NCBI GenBank assembly: GCA_965250225.1
Contig: CBDFNQ010000037.1
Span: 124,001 to 188,000, forward strand
From: CBDEUK01 sp965250225
GTDB taxonomy: Bacteria; Pseudomonadota; Gammaproteobacteria; Eutrophobiales; Eutrophobiaceae
DNA length: 64,000 bases
Reading direction: 5' to 3'
Position numbers and translations under genes: made by a program. Numbering within the stretch: the stretch's first letter is position 1; every line of letters begins with the position of its first letter. A model generated the notes under the pieces. It made no database searches. It was given only the letters and a program-made list of their open reading frames with translations, and had not been told where the DNA came from. Shown piece by piece: positions 54,711-62,505 of the stretch.

Positions 54711-54782
54711 TTATAACAAGGCGCTGCTGTCGGACAATTTTTCCGCTGCGCTCCAAAATTGCCGCAGAGCGCGGCGTTATGT
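54711..54782 (+). other. attC site 4
   Basis: TTATAAC (54711-54717), AAGGCGCTGCTGTCGGAC, a long hairpin (CAATTTTTCCGCTGCGCTCC... AAAATTG) and GCAGAGCGCGGC ending GTTATGT (54776-54782). The opening core complements the GTTATAA at 51730, confirming that the whole restriction-modification block is one cassette. Confidence 0.9.
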
Positions 54783-54795
54783 GTATTAAAAAATC

Positions 54796-55044
54796 ATGAT
54801 TGTTACATTTAAGCATCTCATCACAGGCAATATCTATACGGTTGAAAAATCATTTTCTGACGCGGATGGAAAGCATATTATTAAAGGTAGTGTGTTACAT
54901 TATTTAAAGACTGAATTTATGCCTTACGACGCAGAATACACCATAATATTCCAAGAAAATGAAATCTGTCTAAACGAAAATATTAATTCTGAGATAATAA
55001 ATAACCTGAATGAATATTTAGTTAATAATGAAAAAAACACATAA
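54796..55044 (+). CDS. Cassette-encoded small unknown protein
   Basis: An 82-residue acidic protein, not recognised: MIVTFKHLITGNIYTVEKSF start and an asparagine/glutamate-rich end (NENINSEIINNLNEYLVNN). No clear ribosome site. It starts 14 bp after attC site 4, and its own attC (opening ACATAA near 55039) is broken by the IS91-like insertion. Confidence 0.65.
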   Translation: MIVTFKHLITGNIYTVEKSFSDADGKHIIKGSVLHYLKTEFMPYDAEYTIIFQENEICLNENINSEIINNLNEYLVNNEKNT

Positions 55045-55300
55045 TGAACAAGGATATGTCGCGCGATAGCCGCGACATTATCCCGTTGTTGAACAAGCCC
55101 GGTCAGTTTACTCGGTACTTATAATAGCAAATATCTTTTTTGGAATATCAGTAGATTGTCGGTCGGAAGCGAAAGACTTTTTTTCCGGGCGAGCAAATGC
55201 CTTGTCCCGGTAAAGGGAATTAAATAATAACTCCATGTCGTCATAACCGTGAACAGACTCCTGTGTTGAATGTGTTTGTTGTTTAATTGCTTCGAGTTTG

Positions 55301-56350
55301 TTACCCCGAGCGCCAGTTGGGTCGGATAAAGGCCATGATGTTCATTGCGCCTTTACAGTTAGGACAGGTAAACGGCGGTCGAGATACGGTTGCTTTTCTG
55401 TCGATAACGACACGCAAGACCCACTGTATTAACATCAACATTTTTCGGCCATTACCATGTAGGAAACCAAAGTCCCGCACACGCCGAAAGCCTTTTGGCA
55501 ACACATGCTGCAACAACAACCAGAGGAAATCTTCGCCCTTGAGTGTGCGGTATTGCGCTAACCCTGAACTGCTATCGACATACTTAAACGTCACCTTGCC
55601 ATCCTGCTCAGCAATAATGTTCTTCTCACAGATAACGCCTCGGTACAGGTAACGCGATAAGTATTCCAGCGCGGGTTTGCCTTTGCCGACAGGAAGACAA
55701 TCCACCACCCACTTGTCCGGTAGTTTATTGGGGATCGACAAGCCTTGTGAGGTTAAGGACTCCAACAAACGCCCTCGAAAAACCTTGGCCAAGGCAAATT
55801 CATTAAAGAGGTATTTGCCTTTCATCTTCTGCCATTGTCGGCGTTGCCGGTTCAGACAACCACCGGGTACGACGACATGGACATGCGGATGATAGTCAAG
55901 ACGCCGGGAGTGCGTGTGCAATACCGCCGTCATGCCCATGCAACCCCCGAGTTTTTTATCGTTGTGTCCAAAATCTTTCAAGGTGCTCGATGCACAAGTG
56001 AAGAGTGCGTTGTATACGGTCTTTGGATGTTGCCAGGCCAGTGAACGCAATTCATAAGGCAAGGTAAACGTCACCATGAAGTAATCAACCGGCAACAACT
56101 TTTGCCGTTGGCGTTGTAACCACTGTGTCGTCTCATGGTTTTGACAACGAGGACAACTGCGATGTCCGCAGGAATGGAAACACCGTTGTTGCTCTGAACA
56201 GTCATCACAGCGAAGTACCATCTCGCCATAGCGTTCAGTGCGGCAATGGATAATCGCGTTTAACAGCTGTTTTTGTACGGGCAACAACGATGCTCCATAG
56301 CGTGCATATAATGGGGCTTGATACTGTTCAATGATTGAGGCGAGTTCCAT
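55301..56350 (-). CDS. IS91-family HUH transposase (second, different subgroup)
   Basis: A 349-residue rolling-circle transposase: zinc site RCDDCSEQQRCFHSCGHRSCPRC, HUH motif DYHPHVHVVVPGG, tyrosine region YLSRYLYRGV, and a late zinc pair TCPNCKG. It is clearly a different subgroup from the transposase at 48030. Starts 3 bp after the integrase stop. Confidence 0.93.
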   Translation of the reverse strand: MELASIIEQYQAPLYARYGASLLPVQKQLLNAIIHCRTERYGEMVLRCDDCSEQQRCFHSCGHRSCPRCQNHETTQWLQRQRQKLLPVDYFMVTFTLPYELRSLAWQHPKTVYNALFTCASSTLKDFGHNDKKLGGCMGMTAVLHTHSRRLDYHPHVHVVVPGGCLNRQRRQWQKMKGKYLFNEFALAKVFRGRLLESLTSQGLSIPNKLPDKWVVDCLPVGKGKPALEYLSRYLYRGVICEKNIIAEQDGKVTFKYVDSSSGLAQYRTLKGEDFLWLLLQHVLPKGFRRVRDFGFLHGNGRKMLMLIQWVLRVVIDRKATVSRPPFTCPNCKGAMNIMAFIRPNWRSG

Positions 56351-56353
56351 GGC

Positions 56354-57259
56354 TCAACCCTCACCGGTCATTGACAAGGTCAATCGTTCGACCATGCGTT
56401 CAATGAGTTCACGGGTATTTTGTTGCGTGATTTCTGTCAGTTGAGTATAGAGCGCCGTTGTCTTCGGGCATTCATGACCCATCTCGGTTTGAATGGCACG
56501 CAGGTTCAAGCCAACTTCGACCAGATGGGTACCATAGCAGTGCCGTAGTGTGTGGATGGATACCTGTTTATGAATACCGGCGCTACGGACAAGGGCCCGG
56601 AAAGATTTCTGAGTGCCGCCTTTGTCCATGTGCCGCGTGGCTTGGTGTCGTTCGACATTATTTTTACCCGCCGGGAAAATGAACTGCGGGTGGCGATGTG
56701 TTGCCCAGTACGTTCGCAATACCTGTAAGGTTCTCTTTGGCAAGGTAACATAGCGATCTTTACGTCCCTTGCCCTTGCGGATATGGACACGCATGGATTG
56801 TGAGTCAATGTCACCGATCTTCAGATCCAAGGCTTCGCCCAGACGTAGCCCCATACTGTACACCGTGAGAATGTAGATTTGATAGCGCGCTTCTTTGGTG
56901 TGAGATATCAGCTGAGTTATCTCATCGGGGGTCAGGATATCGGGCAGGGATCTGACGATGGGTGGCTTGACGATATTGACCCATTCCCACTTTTTATTCA
57001 AAACATGTTTGTAGAAGAATTGCAGTCCATTACGATCGACTTTGACGGTGCTCCAGGAATGGGTTTCAACCAGTGATGCGAAGAAGGTTTTTAGATCGTT
57101 GACATTGAGTTTGTCCGGGCAACGGTCAAAGTAGGCCGTGACTCGTCTAACGGCACGCGCATAGACATCAATAGTCGATTTACTTTTACCCTGGCGTTTG
57201 AGTGCGTTAACATGTTGTTCGTACAGCGACTCGTAACGCTGTTGTTGTGTTTTGTTCAT
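56354..57259 (-). CDS. Tyrosine recombinase linked to the IS91-like element
   Basis: About 301 residues. SAM-like N-domain (LKRQGKSKSTIDVYARAVRR) and catalytic domain with R in YSMGLRLGEALDLK, HTLRHCYGTHL, GHECPKTTALYTQ (Tyr). It has no integron-specific insert, so it is not IntI. ATG 57259 preferred (GAGGAA 7 nt upstream) over 57289. Its function in IS91-type elements is unknown. Confidence 0.9.
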   Translation of the reverse strand: MNKTQQQRYESLYEQHVNALKRQGKSKSTIDVYARAVRRVTAYFDRCPDKLNVNDLKTFFASLVETHSWSTVKVDRNGLQFFYKHVLNKKWEWVNIVKPPIVRSLPDILTPDEITQLISHTKEARYQIYILTVYSMGLRLGEALDLKIGDIDSQSMRVHIRKGKGRKDRYVTLPKRTLQVLRTYWATHRHPQFIFPAGKNNVERHQATRHMDKGGTQKSFRALVRSAGIHKQVSIHTLRHCYGTHLVEVGLNLRAIQTEMGHECPKTTALYTQLTEITQQNTRELIERMVERLTLSMTGEG

Positions 57260-57358
57260 TCGATAATTCCTCATGGTTATAAACCTCACTCGGAATTGAG
57301 CGAGGTTGAGGAATTATCGGATATTTAGAACTTCTGCCGCGCTAGCGGCTTCGTTCAA

Positions 57359-57420
57359 CAAGAACATCAAATTCGCTCCCTACGGTCGCCGGACGCGCAA
57401 AAAGCGCGCGCCGTTTATGT
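57359..57420 (+). other. Right half of a disrupted attC site
   Basis: CAAGAACATCAAATTCGCTCCC, a GC-rich hairpin (GGACGCGC AAAAA GCGCGCGCC) and closing GTTTATGT (57413-57420). With ACATAA at 55039 on the other side of the IS91-like element it would make a complete attC for the small cassette. The hairpin directly precedes the group II intron. Confidence 0.65.
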
Positions 57421-57424
57421 AAAC

Positions 57425-59268
57425 GTGTGTGCCGGGCATGGCACTTAACTAGAGAGGTGTAAGTCCTCTTACCAGGTATACGCAGAGCCGAAGGTTAGCG
57501 ACAGGGCAAGGGCGTTGTCGCGAGGCAGGGTCTGAAGGAAGCCCAACGCAAAATCGCGGGGCGATGGACAAGAACCCAATAAGAGGTGTGACGTAATTGA
57601 GACGAGTTGGCACGTGACAACGAAGTCTTCTATCTGCAATTGGATTACGTTTTATAAATTGGGCGTTTACGCGATGAAAGTTAAGAGTCTTACCCCGGGA
57701 GCTCTGTATTGTGTTGAAGGAACAACTGACAACAGAGAGATCTATTGTGATCGCAATACAGAAGTCAGCAGAAGGCATAGTAGGTTGCACTCTCGCAACT
57801 GAAGGCCAGAACGAATTTAGGAGAGTAATCGTTGGAGCAGTATTTCTGAATGGCACCTGATAAGCAGTTAACACTGTCTCTGGATAACCCAGTGGGTGAA
57901 TCAGAAATGGGAAATCCAATTGAGTCAAAATCCAATTTATGTTCATCATTAATTAATCGCGTACTGGAGAGGAATAATCTAACGCGCGCGTTAAAACAAG
58001 TGCAACGCAATAAAGGTGCCGCAGGTATCGACGGAATGAGAGTTGATGCCCTTCCCGATTATCTTAAGCAACACTGGCGACGAATTAAACACAAACTAAT
58101 CGACGGAACGTATTGTCCCCGTCCGGTTTTGCGTGTTGAAATTCCAAAGCCAGAAGGTGGTAAACGTCAGCTCGGTATACCGACGGTATTAGATCGATTA
58201 ATACAACAGGCCATATCACAGGTGATGCAAATCGAATGGGAGCCGGAATTCCATGACAACAGTTATGGCTTTCGTCCTAAACGAAATGCACACCAAGCAA
58301 TACGTTATGCGCAATCAACAATTCGAAATGAAAAAGATTGGATTGTCGACTGCGATCTTGAAGCATTCTTTGACGGAGTGAATCATGACTTACTCATGAC
58401 ACAGCTAAAAGAAAAGCATCAAGACCCAGCGTTGCTCAGGTTGATTAACCGCTTTCTGAAAGCGGGAGTACAAATTGATGGCAAGAAAGTAGCGAGTACA
58501 GAAGGCGTTCCGCAAGGTGGGCCACTCTCGCCGATACTGTCGAATATTGTACTGAATCAACTTGATTGGGAGCTAGAAAAGCGCGGTCATTCTTTCGTTC
58601 GCTACGCTGATGACTTTGTTGTTTTTGTTAAAAGTCAGGAAGCAGGGGAACGCGTGATGAAAAGTTTACAGCGGTATGTTGGAGCATCACTCAGGCTCAA
58701 AGTGAATCCCCACAAGAGCGCTGTAGACCGTCCCTGGAAAAGAACCTTTCTGGGGTTTACGTTCAGTCGCAAGCGTGGTAATAAAATCAAAGTGTCGAAC
58801 AAGGCATTAAAGAAATTAAAATCCACGATAAGAACACTGAGCCGTCGAACGAGAGGCCATTCTATAAGACAAGTTATTTCAGAGCTAAGAAAATCCCTGC
58901 TTGGTTGGAAAGCATACTTTGACATTGCCGAAGTATTGAGTCCTCTGAAAGACTTGGATAAGTGGATCCGGCGACGATTGCGAAGTTATGTTTGGAAACA
59001 GTGGGGACGTTCTGGGTATAGAAAACTGAGAGCGATGGGTGTTAAGCGACAACTGGCATGGAACACCGCCAAGTCAGCCCATGGCCCATGGCGTTTAAGT
59101 AGAAGCCCTGGACTTTACTATGCAATGCCAAACAAGTACTTTAAGAACTTGGGGTTGCCAGAACTGGCAACAAGATGAATATAAAGAAATTTGAACCGCC
59201 GTGGTACGTGATCCGTATGCCCGGTGGTGTGGGAGGAGGGGCATCGTGAGGTGTCTCCCTATCCCGAT
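57425..59268 (+). mobile_element. Group II intron (IIC-like)
   Basis: The 5' end is near GTGTGCCGGGCATGGC (57427); a structured ~420-nt region precedes the reverse transcriptase gene. After that gene come domain V (59193-59230, GAACCGCC ... GGTGGTG stem) and domain VI (GGGAGGAGGGGC ... GTGTCTCCC), ending near CCCGAT at 59268. The intron follows a GC-rich hairpin plus TTTATG, the target style of group IIC introns, some of which use attC sites. Exact boundaries are ±3 nt. Everything from 57290 to 57849 is accounted for by the attC half and intron domains I-IV. Confidence 0.82.
57850..59178 (+). CDS. ltrA: Group II intron reverse transcriptase/maturase
   Basis: A 442-residue protein: RT blocks from RNKGAAGIDGM and IPKPEGGKRQLGIPTVLDRL, through GVPQGGPLSPILSN, to the catalytic FVRYADDFVVF, then a maturase (domain X) region (KWIRRRLRSYVWKQWGR) and a short end. 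No HNH endonuclease domain, consistent with class C/IIC introns. It seems intact, so the intron may be mobile. Confidence 0.95.
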   Translation: MAPDKQLTLSLDNPVGESEMGNPIESKSNLCSSLINRVLERNNLTRALKQVQRNKGAAGIDGMRVDALPDYLKQHWRRIKHKLIDGTYCPRPVLRVEIPKPEGGKRQLGIPTVLDRLIQQAISQVMQIEWEPEFHDNSYGFRPKRNAHQAIRYAQSTIRNEKDWIVDCDLEAFFDGVNHDLLMTQLKEKHQDPALLRLINRFLKAGVQIDGKKVASTEGVPQGGPLSPILSNIVLNQLDWELEKRGHSFVRYADDFVVFVKSQEAGERVMKSLQRYVGASLRLKVNPHKSAVDRPWKRTFLGFTFSRKRGNKIKVSNKALKKLKSTIRTLSRRTRGHSIRQVISELRKSLLGWKAYFDIAEVLSPLKDLDKWIRRRLRSYVWKQWGRSGYRKLRAMGVKRQLAWNTAKSAHGPWRLSRSPGLYYAMPNKYFKNLGLPELATR

Positions 59269-59325
59269 TCTAGATACAATCTGGTTAAGGGCGTTTAATA
59301 ATTAACAAATAGTAAGGAGAGAATT

Positions 59326-59430
59326 ATGTCTAAAGGTCGAGATGCAAAGAAATCAGTTAAAAAGAAATCTGAAAAAACTCTAAAAGAAAAGCGTATTGAA
59401 AAAAAGGAAAAGAAAGCCAATAGAAAATAA
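59326..59430 (+). CDS. 34-residue lysine-rich protein (cassette gene)
   Basis: ATG at 59326 with a strong AAGGAG upstream; product starts MSKGRDAKKSVKKKSEK and is about 40% lysine, 34 residues in all, with no hydrophobic segment. It lies just past the intron, in what was probably the next cassette. Tiny basic proteins of this kind are familiar in proteobacterial genomes but have no known function. Confidence 0.65.
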   Translation: MSKGRDAKKSVKKKSEKTLKEKRIEKKEKKANRK

Positions 59431-59879
59431 ATATGGGCTCTGAATCAAACACTTAGAAAATGCTCTTTGAAATGCAAAAAAACATAACACATATGAGCCG
59501 CCTTCAAGTCAATAGGCATTAAAAAACGTTTTCAGTTAATTTAATAACTAAAAAAGTAAATCAATGAGCAAAATCGACTACTTCATCTGTCATGGCAGCT
59601 GTTAAGACAGTCGCTTACAGCAAACACATATAGAGGATCTCTTATTGTGATCTCATCACTGCCTGTTTTTGTCTTCATCCATAAAATCAAACAGGGTCAC
59701 TAGACATTCATCGGTTAACCTGCTGCTGGCACTATTCAAGTAGGTGGGTTTATTTCATCATCAATACCCAGTTAGTATCAGAGGAATCAAGGGGTCAGTA
59801 CACTTGATTTTACCTCCTCCCGTCCTTGTGGTCGTACCATCTATATCCCTCTCGGCGTAGCTTCAGAAAAATATTGATT
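59431..59879. other. Gene-poor stretch between integron and BrnTA
   Basis: A 449-bp region without a convincing gene. ACATAAC at 59482-59488 could open a degenerate attC closing the last cassette; its partner is unclear. GGGGTCAGTACACTTGATTTT near 59796 resembles target sequences found beside REP/Y1-type transposases. No transposase remains. Confidence 0.45.
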
Positions 59880-59900
59880 TATAACTACAATGTAGTTATA
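59880..59900. promoter_or_regulatory. Perfect palindrome upstream of brnT (probable BrnA operator)
   Basis: TATAACTACA-A-TGTAGTTATA: two perfect 10-bp arms with a one-base centre, 8 bp before the brnT start. BrnA antitoxins of the ribbon-helix-helix type bind operator palindromes and repress their operon, so this is a strong operator candidate overlapping the promoter or leader. Confidence 0.75.
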
Positions 59901-59908
59901 TTTGTGTT

Positions 59909-60202
59909 ATGGAGTTTTTGAATTTCAAATGGGATGAAAACAAAAACCGTTCTAACCAGAGGAAACATGGTGTTTCATTTGAGGAGGCTAAAACGGTATT
60001 TGCTGATGAGTTTGGTCGGTTAATCTCAGATCCGGATCACTCTGAAGATGAAGATCGCTTCATCCTTTTGGGAATGTGTTTGCGGCTGAGATTACTGATC
60101 GTTTGTCATTGTAATATAGGCTCGGACACTATTCGTATTATTTCAGCTCGAAAGGCTGACAAGTTTGAACAAAAACAGTATGAGGCATACCACCATGCGT
60201 GA
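59909..60202 (+). CDS. brnT: BrnT-family toxin
   Basis: A 97-residue RelE-fold ribonuclease toxin: FKWDENKNRSNQRKHGVSFEE (the WDxxKxxxNxxKHGVSF hallmark), DEDRFILLGM and the end RIISARKADKFEQKQYE. It lacks nothing obvious; the RIISAR catalytic arginine is present. brnA overlaps its end by 8 bp. Confidence 0.95.
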   Translation: MEFLNFKWDENKNRSNQRKHGVSFEEAKTVFADEFGRLISDPDHSEDEDRFILLGMCLRLRLLIVCHCNIGSDTIRIISARKADKFEQKQYEAYHHA

Positions 60203-60404
60203 ATCTTACGACTTCTCAAAATCCGCTAAAAATCCTTATGCAAAACGGTTTAAAAAACAAATAACCATTCGCATTGATGAGGAAACGATTACTTACTTTA
60301 AAGAAATGGCGGAAGAAAAAGGCATTCCGTATCAAAGTTTAATTAACTTGTATCTTCGAGATTGTGCATCTGAGCAGAGGCAACTGGAAACGAAGTGGGC
60401 TTAA
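60195..60404 (+). CDS. brnA: BrnA-family antitoxin
   Basis: A 69-residue ribbon-helix-helix antitoxin: KKQITIRIDEETITYFKEMAEEKG IPYQS pattern, followed by LINLYLRDCA. ATG 60195 chosen since it begins at the conserved N-terminus; an upstream ATG (60165) lies inside brnT. It neutralises BrnT and probably represses the operon through the palindrome upstream. Confidence 0.93.
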   Translation: MRESYDFSKSAKNPYAKRFKKQITIRIDEETITYFKEMAEEKGIPYQSLINLYLRDCASEQRQLETKWA

Positions 60405-60499
60405 AACAATAAGCAAGGCAAGGTCAGGTACGATTTTTCTTATACCCGTTCTGAATTATTACAAGCACTGAAAGGCATCAACCCTCCAGACCCACTTAC

Positions 60500-61351
60500 C
60501 TAAATTAACGTCTTTTCGGCAGATAAAACGGTATTTGCTACCAACATGGTAATGGTCATTGGGCCTACGCCGCCGGGTACGGGTGAAATATAACCTGCGA
60601 CTTCTTTACAGCTATCAAAATCCACATCACCAACCAGGCGTCCATCATCAAGACGATTGATACCCACATCAATGACAATCGAACCGGGCTTGATCATGTC
60701 GCCAGTGACCATCTGTGGTCGCCCCGTGGCAACGACAAGGATATCAGCCATGCTGGTGTAGAATTTCAAATCTTTAGTTTTGGATGTACAGATACTCACC
60801 GTGGCACTTTCATGTAATAACATCAGTGCCATTGGTTTCCCTACGATATTACTGCGACCAATGACGACTGCATTTTGGCCGGAAATTGGTGCATTGATAT
60901 CTTCCAGCATTGCCATGACACCATAAGGCGTACACGGTGGAAATACGGTGCTACCAGCGACCAAGCCACCGAGGTTATACAGATGGAAGCCATCAACATC
61001 TTTATCAACTGAAATGGTTTCCAGCACCTTGTCCACATCGATTTGTTCGGGTAGCGGTAGTTGCACGAGTATGCCGTGGATATCAGAATCATTATTCAGG
61101 TTGTTAATACGTTCCAGTAGCATTTGCTCTCTGGTATCTTCTGGCAATTCGATGAGTTCGGAATGCAGACCCACCTCGTGGCAGGCTTTGACTTTGTTTC
61201 TTACATAAACACGTGAAGCCGGGTTATCACCAACAATGATGACCGCTAAACCCGGTAAAATACCTTTTTCCTTAAGTGCATCAGCACGTTGTTTCCATTG
61301 CTCCCGTACCTTAAGGGATATGGCTTTGCCATCAATAATTTCAGCAGTCAT
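60500..61351 (-). CDS. folD: Methylenetetrahydrofolate dehydrogenase/cyclohydrolase FolD
   Basis: A 283-residue bifunctional enzyme of C1-folate metabolism. Seen: VIIVGDNPASRVYVRNKVKA (catalytic Lys), HGILVQLPLPEQID, KDVDGFHLYNLG, VIGRSNIVGKPMA and the end PVPGGVGPMTITML. GAGGAG precedes ATG. It is the last gene of a leftward run desaturase-arsM-folD, 38 bp after arsM. Confidence 0.96.
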   Translation of the reverse strand: MTAEIIDGKAISLKVREQWKQRADALKEKGILPGLAVIIVGDNPASRVYVRNKVKACHEVGLHSELIELPEDTREQMLLERINNLNNDSDIHGILVQLPLPEQIDVDKVLETISVDKDVDGFHLYNLGGLVAGSTVFPPCTPYGVMAMLEDINAPISGQNAVVIGRSNIVGKPMALMLLHESATVSICTSKTKDLKFYTSMADILVVATGRPQMVTGDMIKPGSIVIDVGINRLDDGRLVGDVDFDSCKEVAGYISPVPGGVGPMTITMLVANTVLSAEKTLI

Positions 61352-61389
61352 TTTTGCATTTGCTCCTCATGTGTTGTTTGTATCGGCAA

Positions 61390-62505
61390 TTAGCAACAAG
61401 ATTGTTGCGTTGTGTTGGTATGTGCACCACCCTTGGTTTCCTGGGTAGGACGACGCGTCATTGGCGCCGCACACCAGGTTACCGGTTTTTTTTCTATGGC
61501 AGGGCTTATGCCAATAAAATCATCACGATAGGGCCCCTCAGTACATAAACGGAATGTGCGTTCGCACACGGCCATGCGTTCACCACGTGGAAAAACGTGT
61601 CCATCATCGTCTTCCACCTGACTATAGCGTCCTTTATATATCACTGCTTGACCACGGTCTATGCAATCTTTGCCATGTGGTTTAACCGCTGTGAGTGTGA
61701 CCGAGCGAAATTCGATGTTCTCCACGATTTGCCAGGGTTCATTGGTCCATTTGTCATAGGAGAGCGCCTGAAAACCCGCATCAGCAAACATGGTGAGCAT
61801 TTCCAGCTCCTCAAAGGCACCAGAGATACAGCCAGACCAGAGCTCATCATTGTCTTTTAGATGTGCTGGAGTGACTTCATCCGAGATGATGTCTGAAATA
61901 GCGATACGGCCACCGGGTTTGACCACACGAAATATTTCATCAACCAGCAATGATTTTTGTTCGTCATCCACCAGATTCAGGACACAGTTTGAGATCACCA
62001 GATCAACTGAGTTGTCGGGTATCAGCGGAGAATTTTTTCGTTGTTGCTGTCGCCATTTTTCCAGTGCTTTGAGGCTGTCATGCCCGGTCACAGGGTTGGT
62101 CGTTAACCAGTTGTCTAATTGTTCAACGTTCAAAGCTAAATCCTGTATCTGACCTTTAACAAATTCCACTCGGTCGCCACCCAGTTTAGCGGCCATCTCC
62201 GGTTTGTACTTTCGTGCCAGTGCTAGCATGTCGTCATTCATATCGACACCAATGACGGAACCGTGTTCTCCTACCAGTTGTGCTGCCATATAACAGATCT
62301 TACCGCTGCCTGAACCGAGATCCAGAACCTTGTCACCAGCTTGTACATAGCGCGAAGGATCACCACAACCGTAATCTTTTTCGATCATTTCTTCGGGCAA
62401 CAACTTTAGTAAGGAGGTGTCGTAATCCACCGGGCAACACAGTGCCTCCTGTCGTTCTTCGGCGCCCTGTGAATAACGTTCCAGTACAGCGGCATTTTTA
62501 CTCAT
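61390..62505 (-). CDS. arsM: Arsenite methyltransferase (ArsM type)
   Basis: About 371 residues. SAM-binding motif KVLDLGSGSGKICYMAAQL with GVDMND; early cysteines EALCCPVDYD and DYGCGDPS, then SNCVLNL and SGCISGAFEE, the three conserved arsenic-binding cysteine positions of ArsM. C-terminal Cys-Cys end (QQSCC) is a further possible arsenic ligand. It resembles the arsenosugar-type ArsM subgroup. ATG at 62505 overlaps the desaturase stop (ATGAGTAA). Confidence 0.87.
   Translation of the reverse strand: MSKNAAVLERYSQGAEERQEALCCPVDYDTSLLKLLPEEMIEKDYGCGDPSRYVQAGDKVLDLGSGSGKICYMAAQLVGEHGSVIGVDMNDDMLALARKYKPEMAAKLGGDRVEFVKGQIQDLALNVEQLDNWLTTNPVTGHDSLKALEKWRQQQRKNSPLIPDNSVDLVISNCVLNLVDDEQKSLLVDEIFRVVKPGGRIAISDIISDEVTPAHLKDNDELWSGCISGAFEELEMLTMFADAGFQALSYDKWTNEPWQIVENIEFRSVTLTAVKPHGKDCIDRGQAVIYKGRYSQVEDDDGHVFPRGERMAVCERTFRLCTEGPYRDDFIGISPAIEKKPVTWCAAPMTRRPTQETKGGAHTNTTQQSCC

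Larger units (their letters stand above)
55046..57358 (-). mobile_element. IS91-like element with linked tyrosine integrase
   Basis: Contains a HUH transposase and an upstream tyrosine recombinase, a known IS91 subgroup arrangement. Hairpins lie near both ends: ATGTCGCG/CGCGACAT (left, near 55054) and GCCGC/GCGGC (right, near 57336). The right flank is CAAG (57359-57362), the IS91 target tetranucleotide, and GAACAAG recurs at the left (55046 and near 55093), so the exact left edge is uncertain by ~50 bp. It splits an attC site into ACATAA on the left and AACAAGAACATC... on the right. Confidence 0.75.

Noticed and set aside
57614..57802. Open frame within the intron 5' region
   Set aside because: It lies in the structured RNA domains I-IV of the group II intron and has no family match.
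60405..60499. Short coding remnant after brnA (frame reading RYDFSYTRSELLQALKG)
   Set aside because: Only about 30 codons without a start or known family; could be chance.
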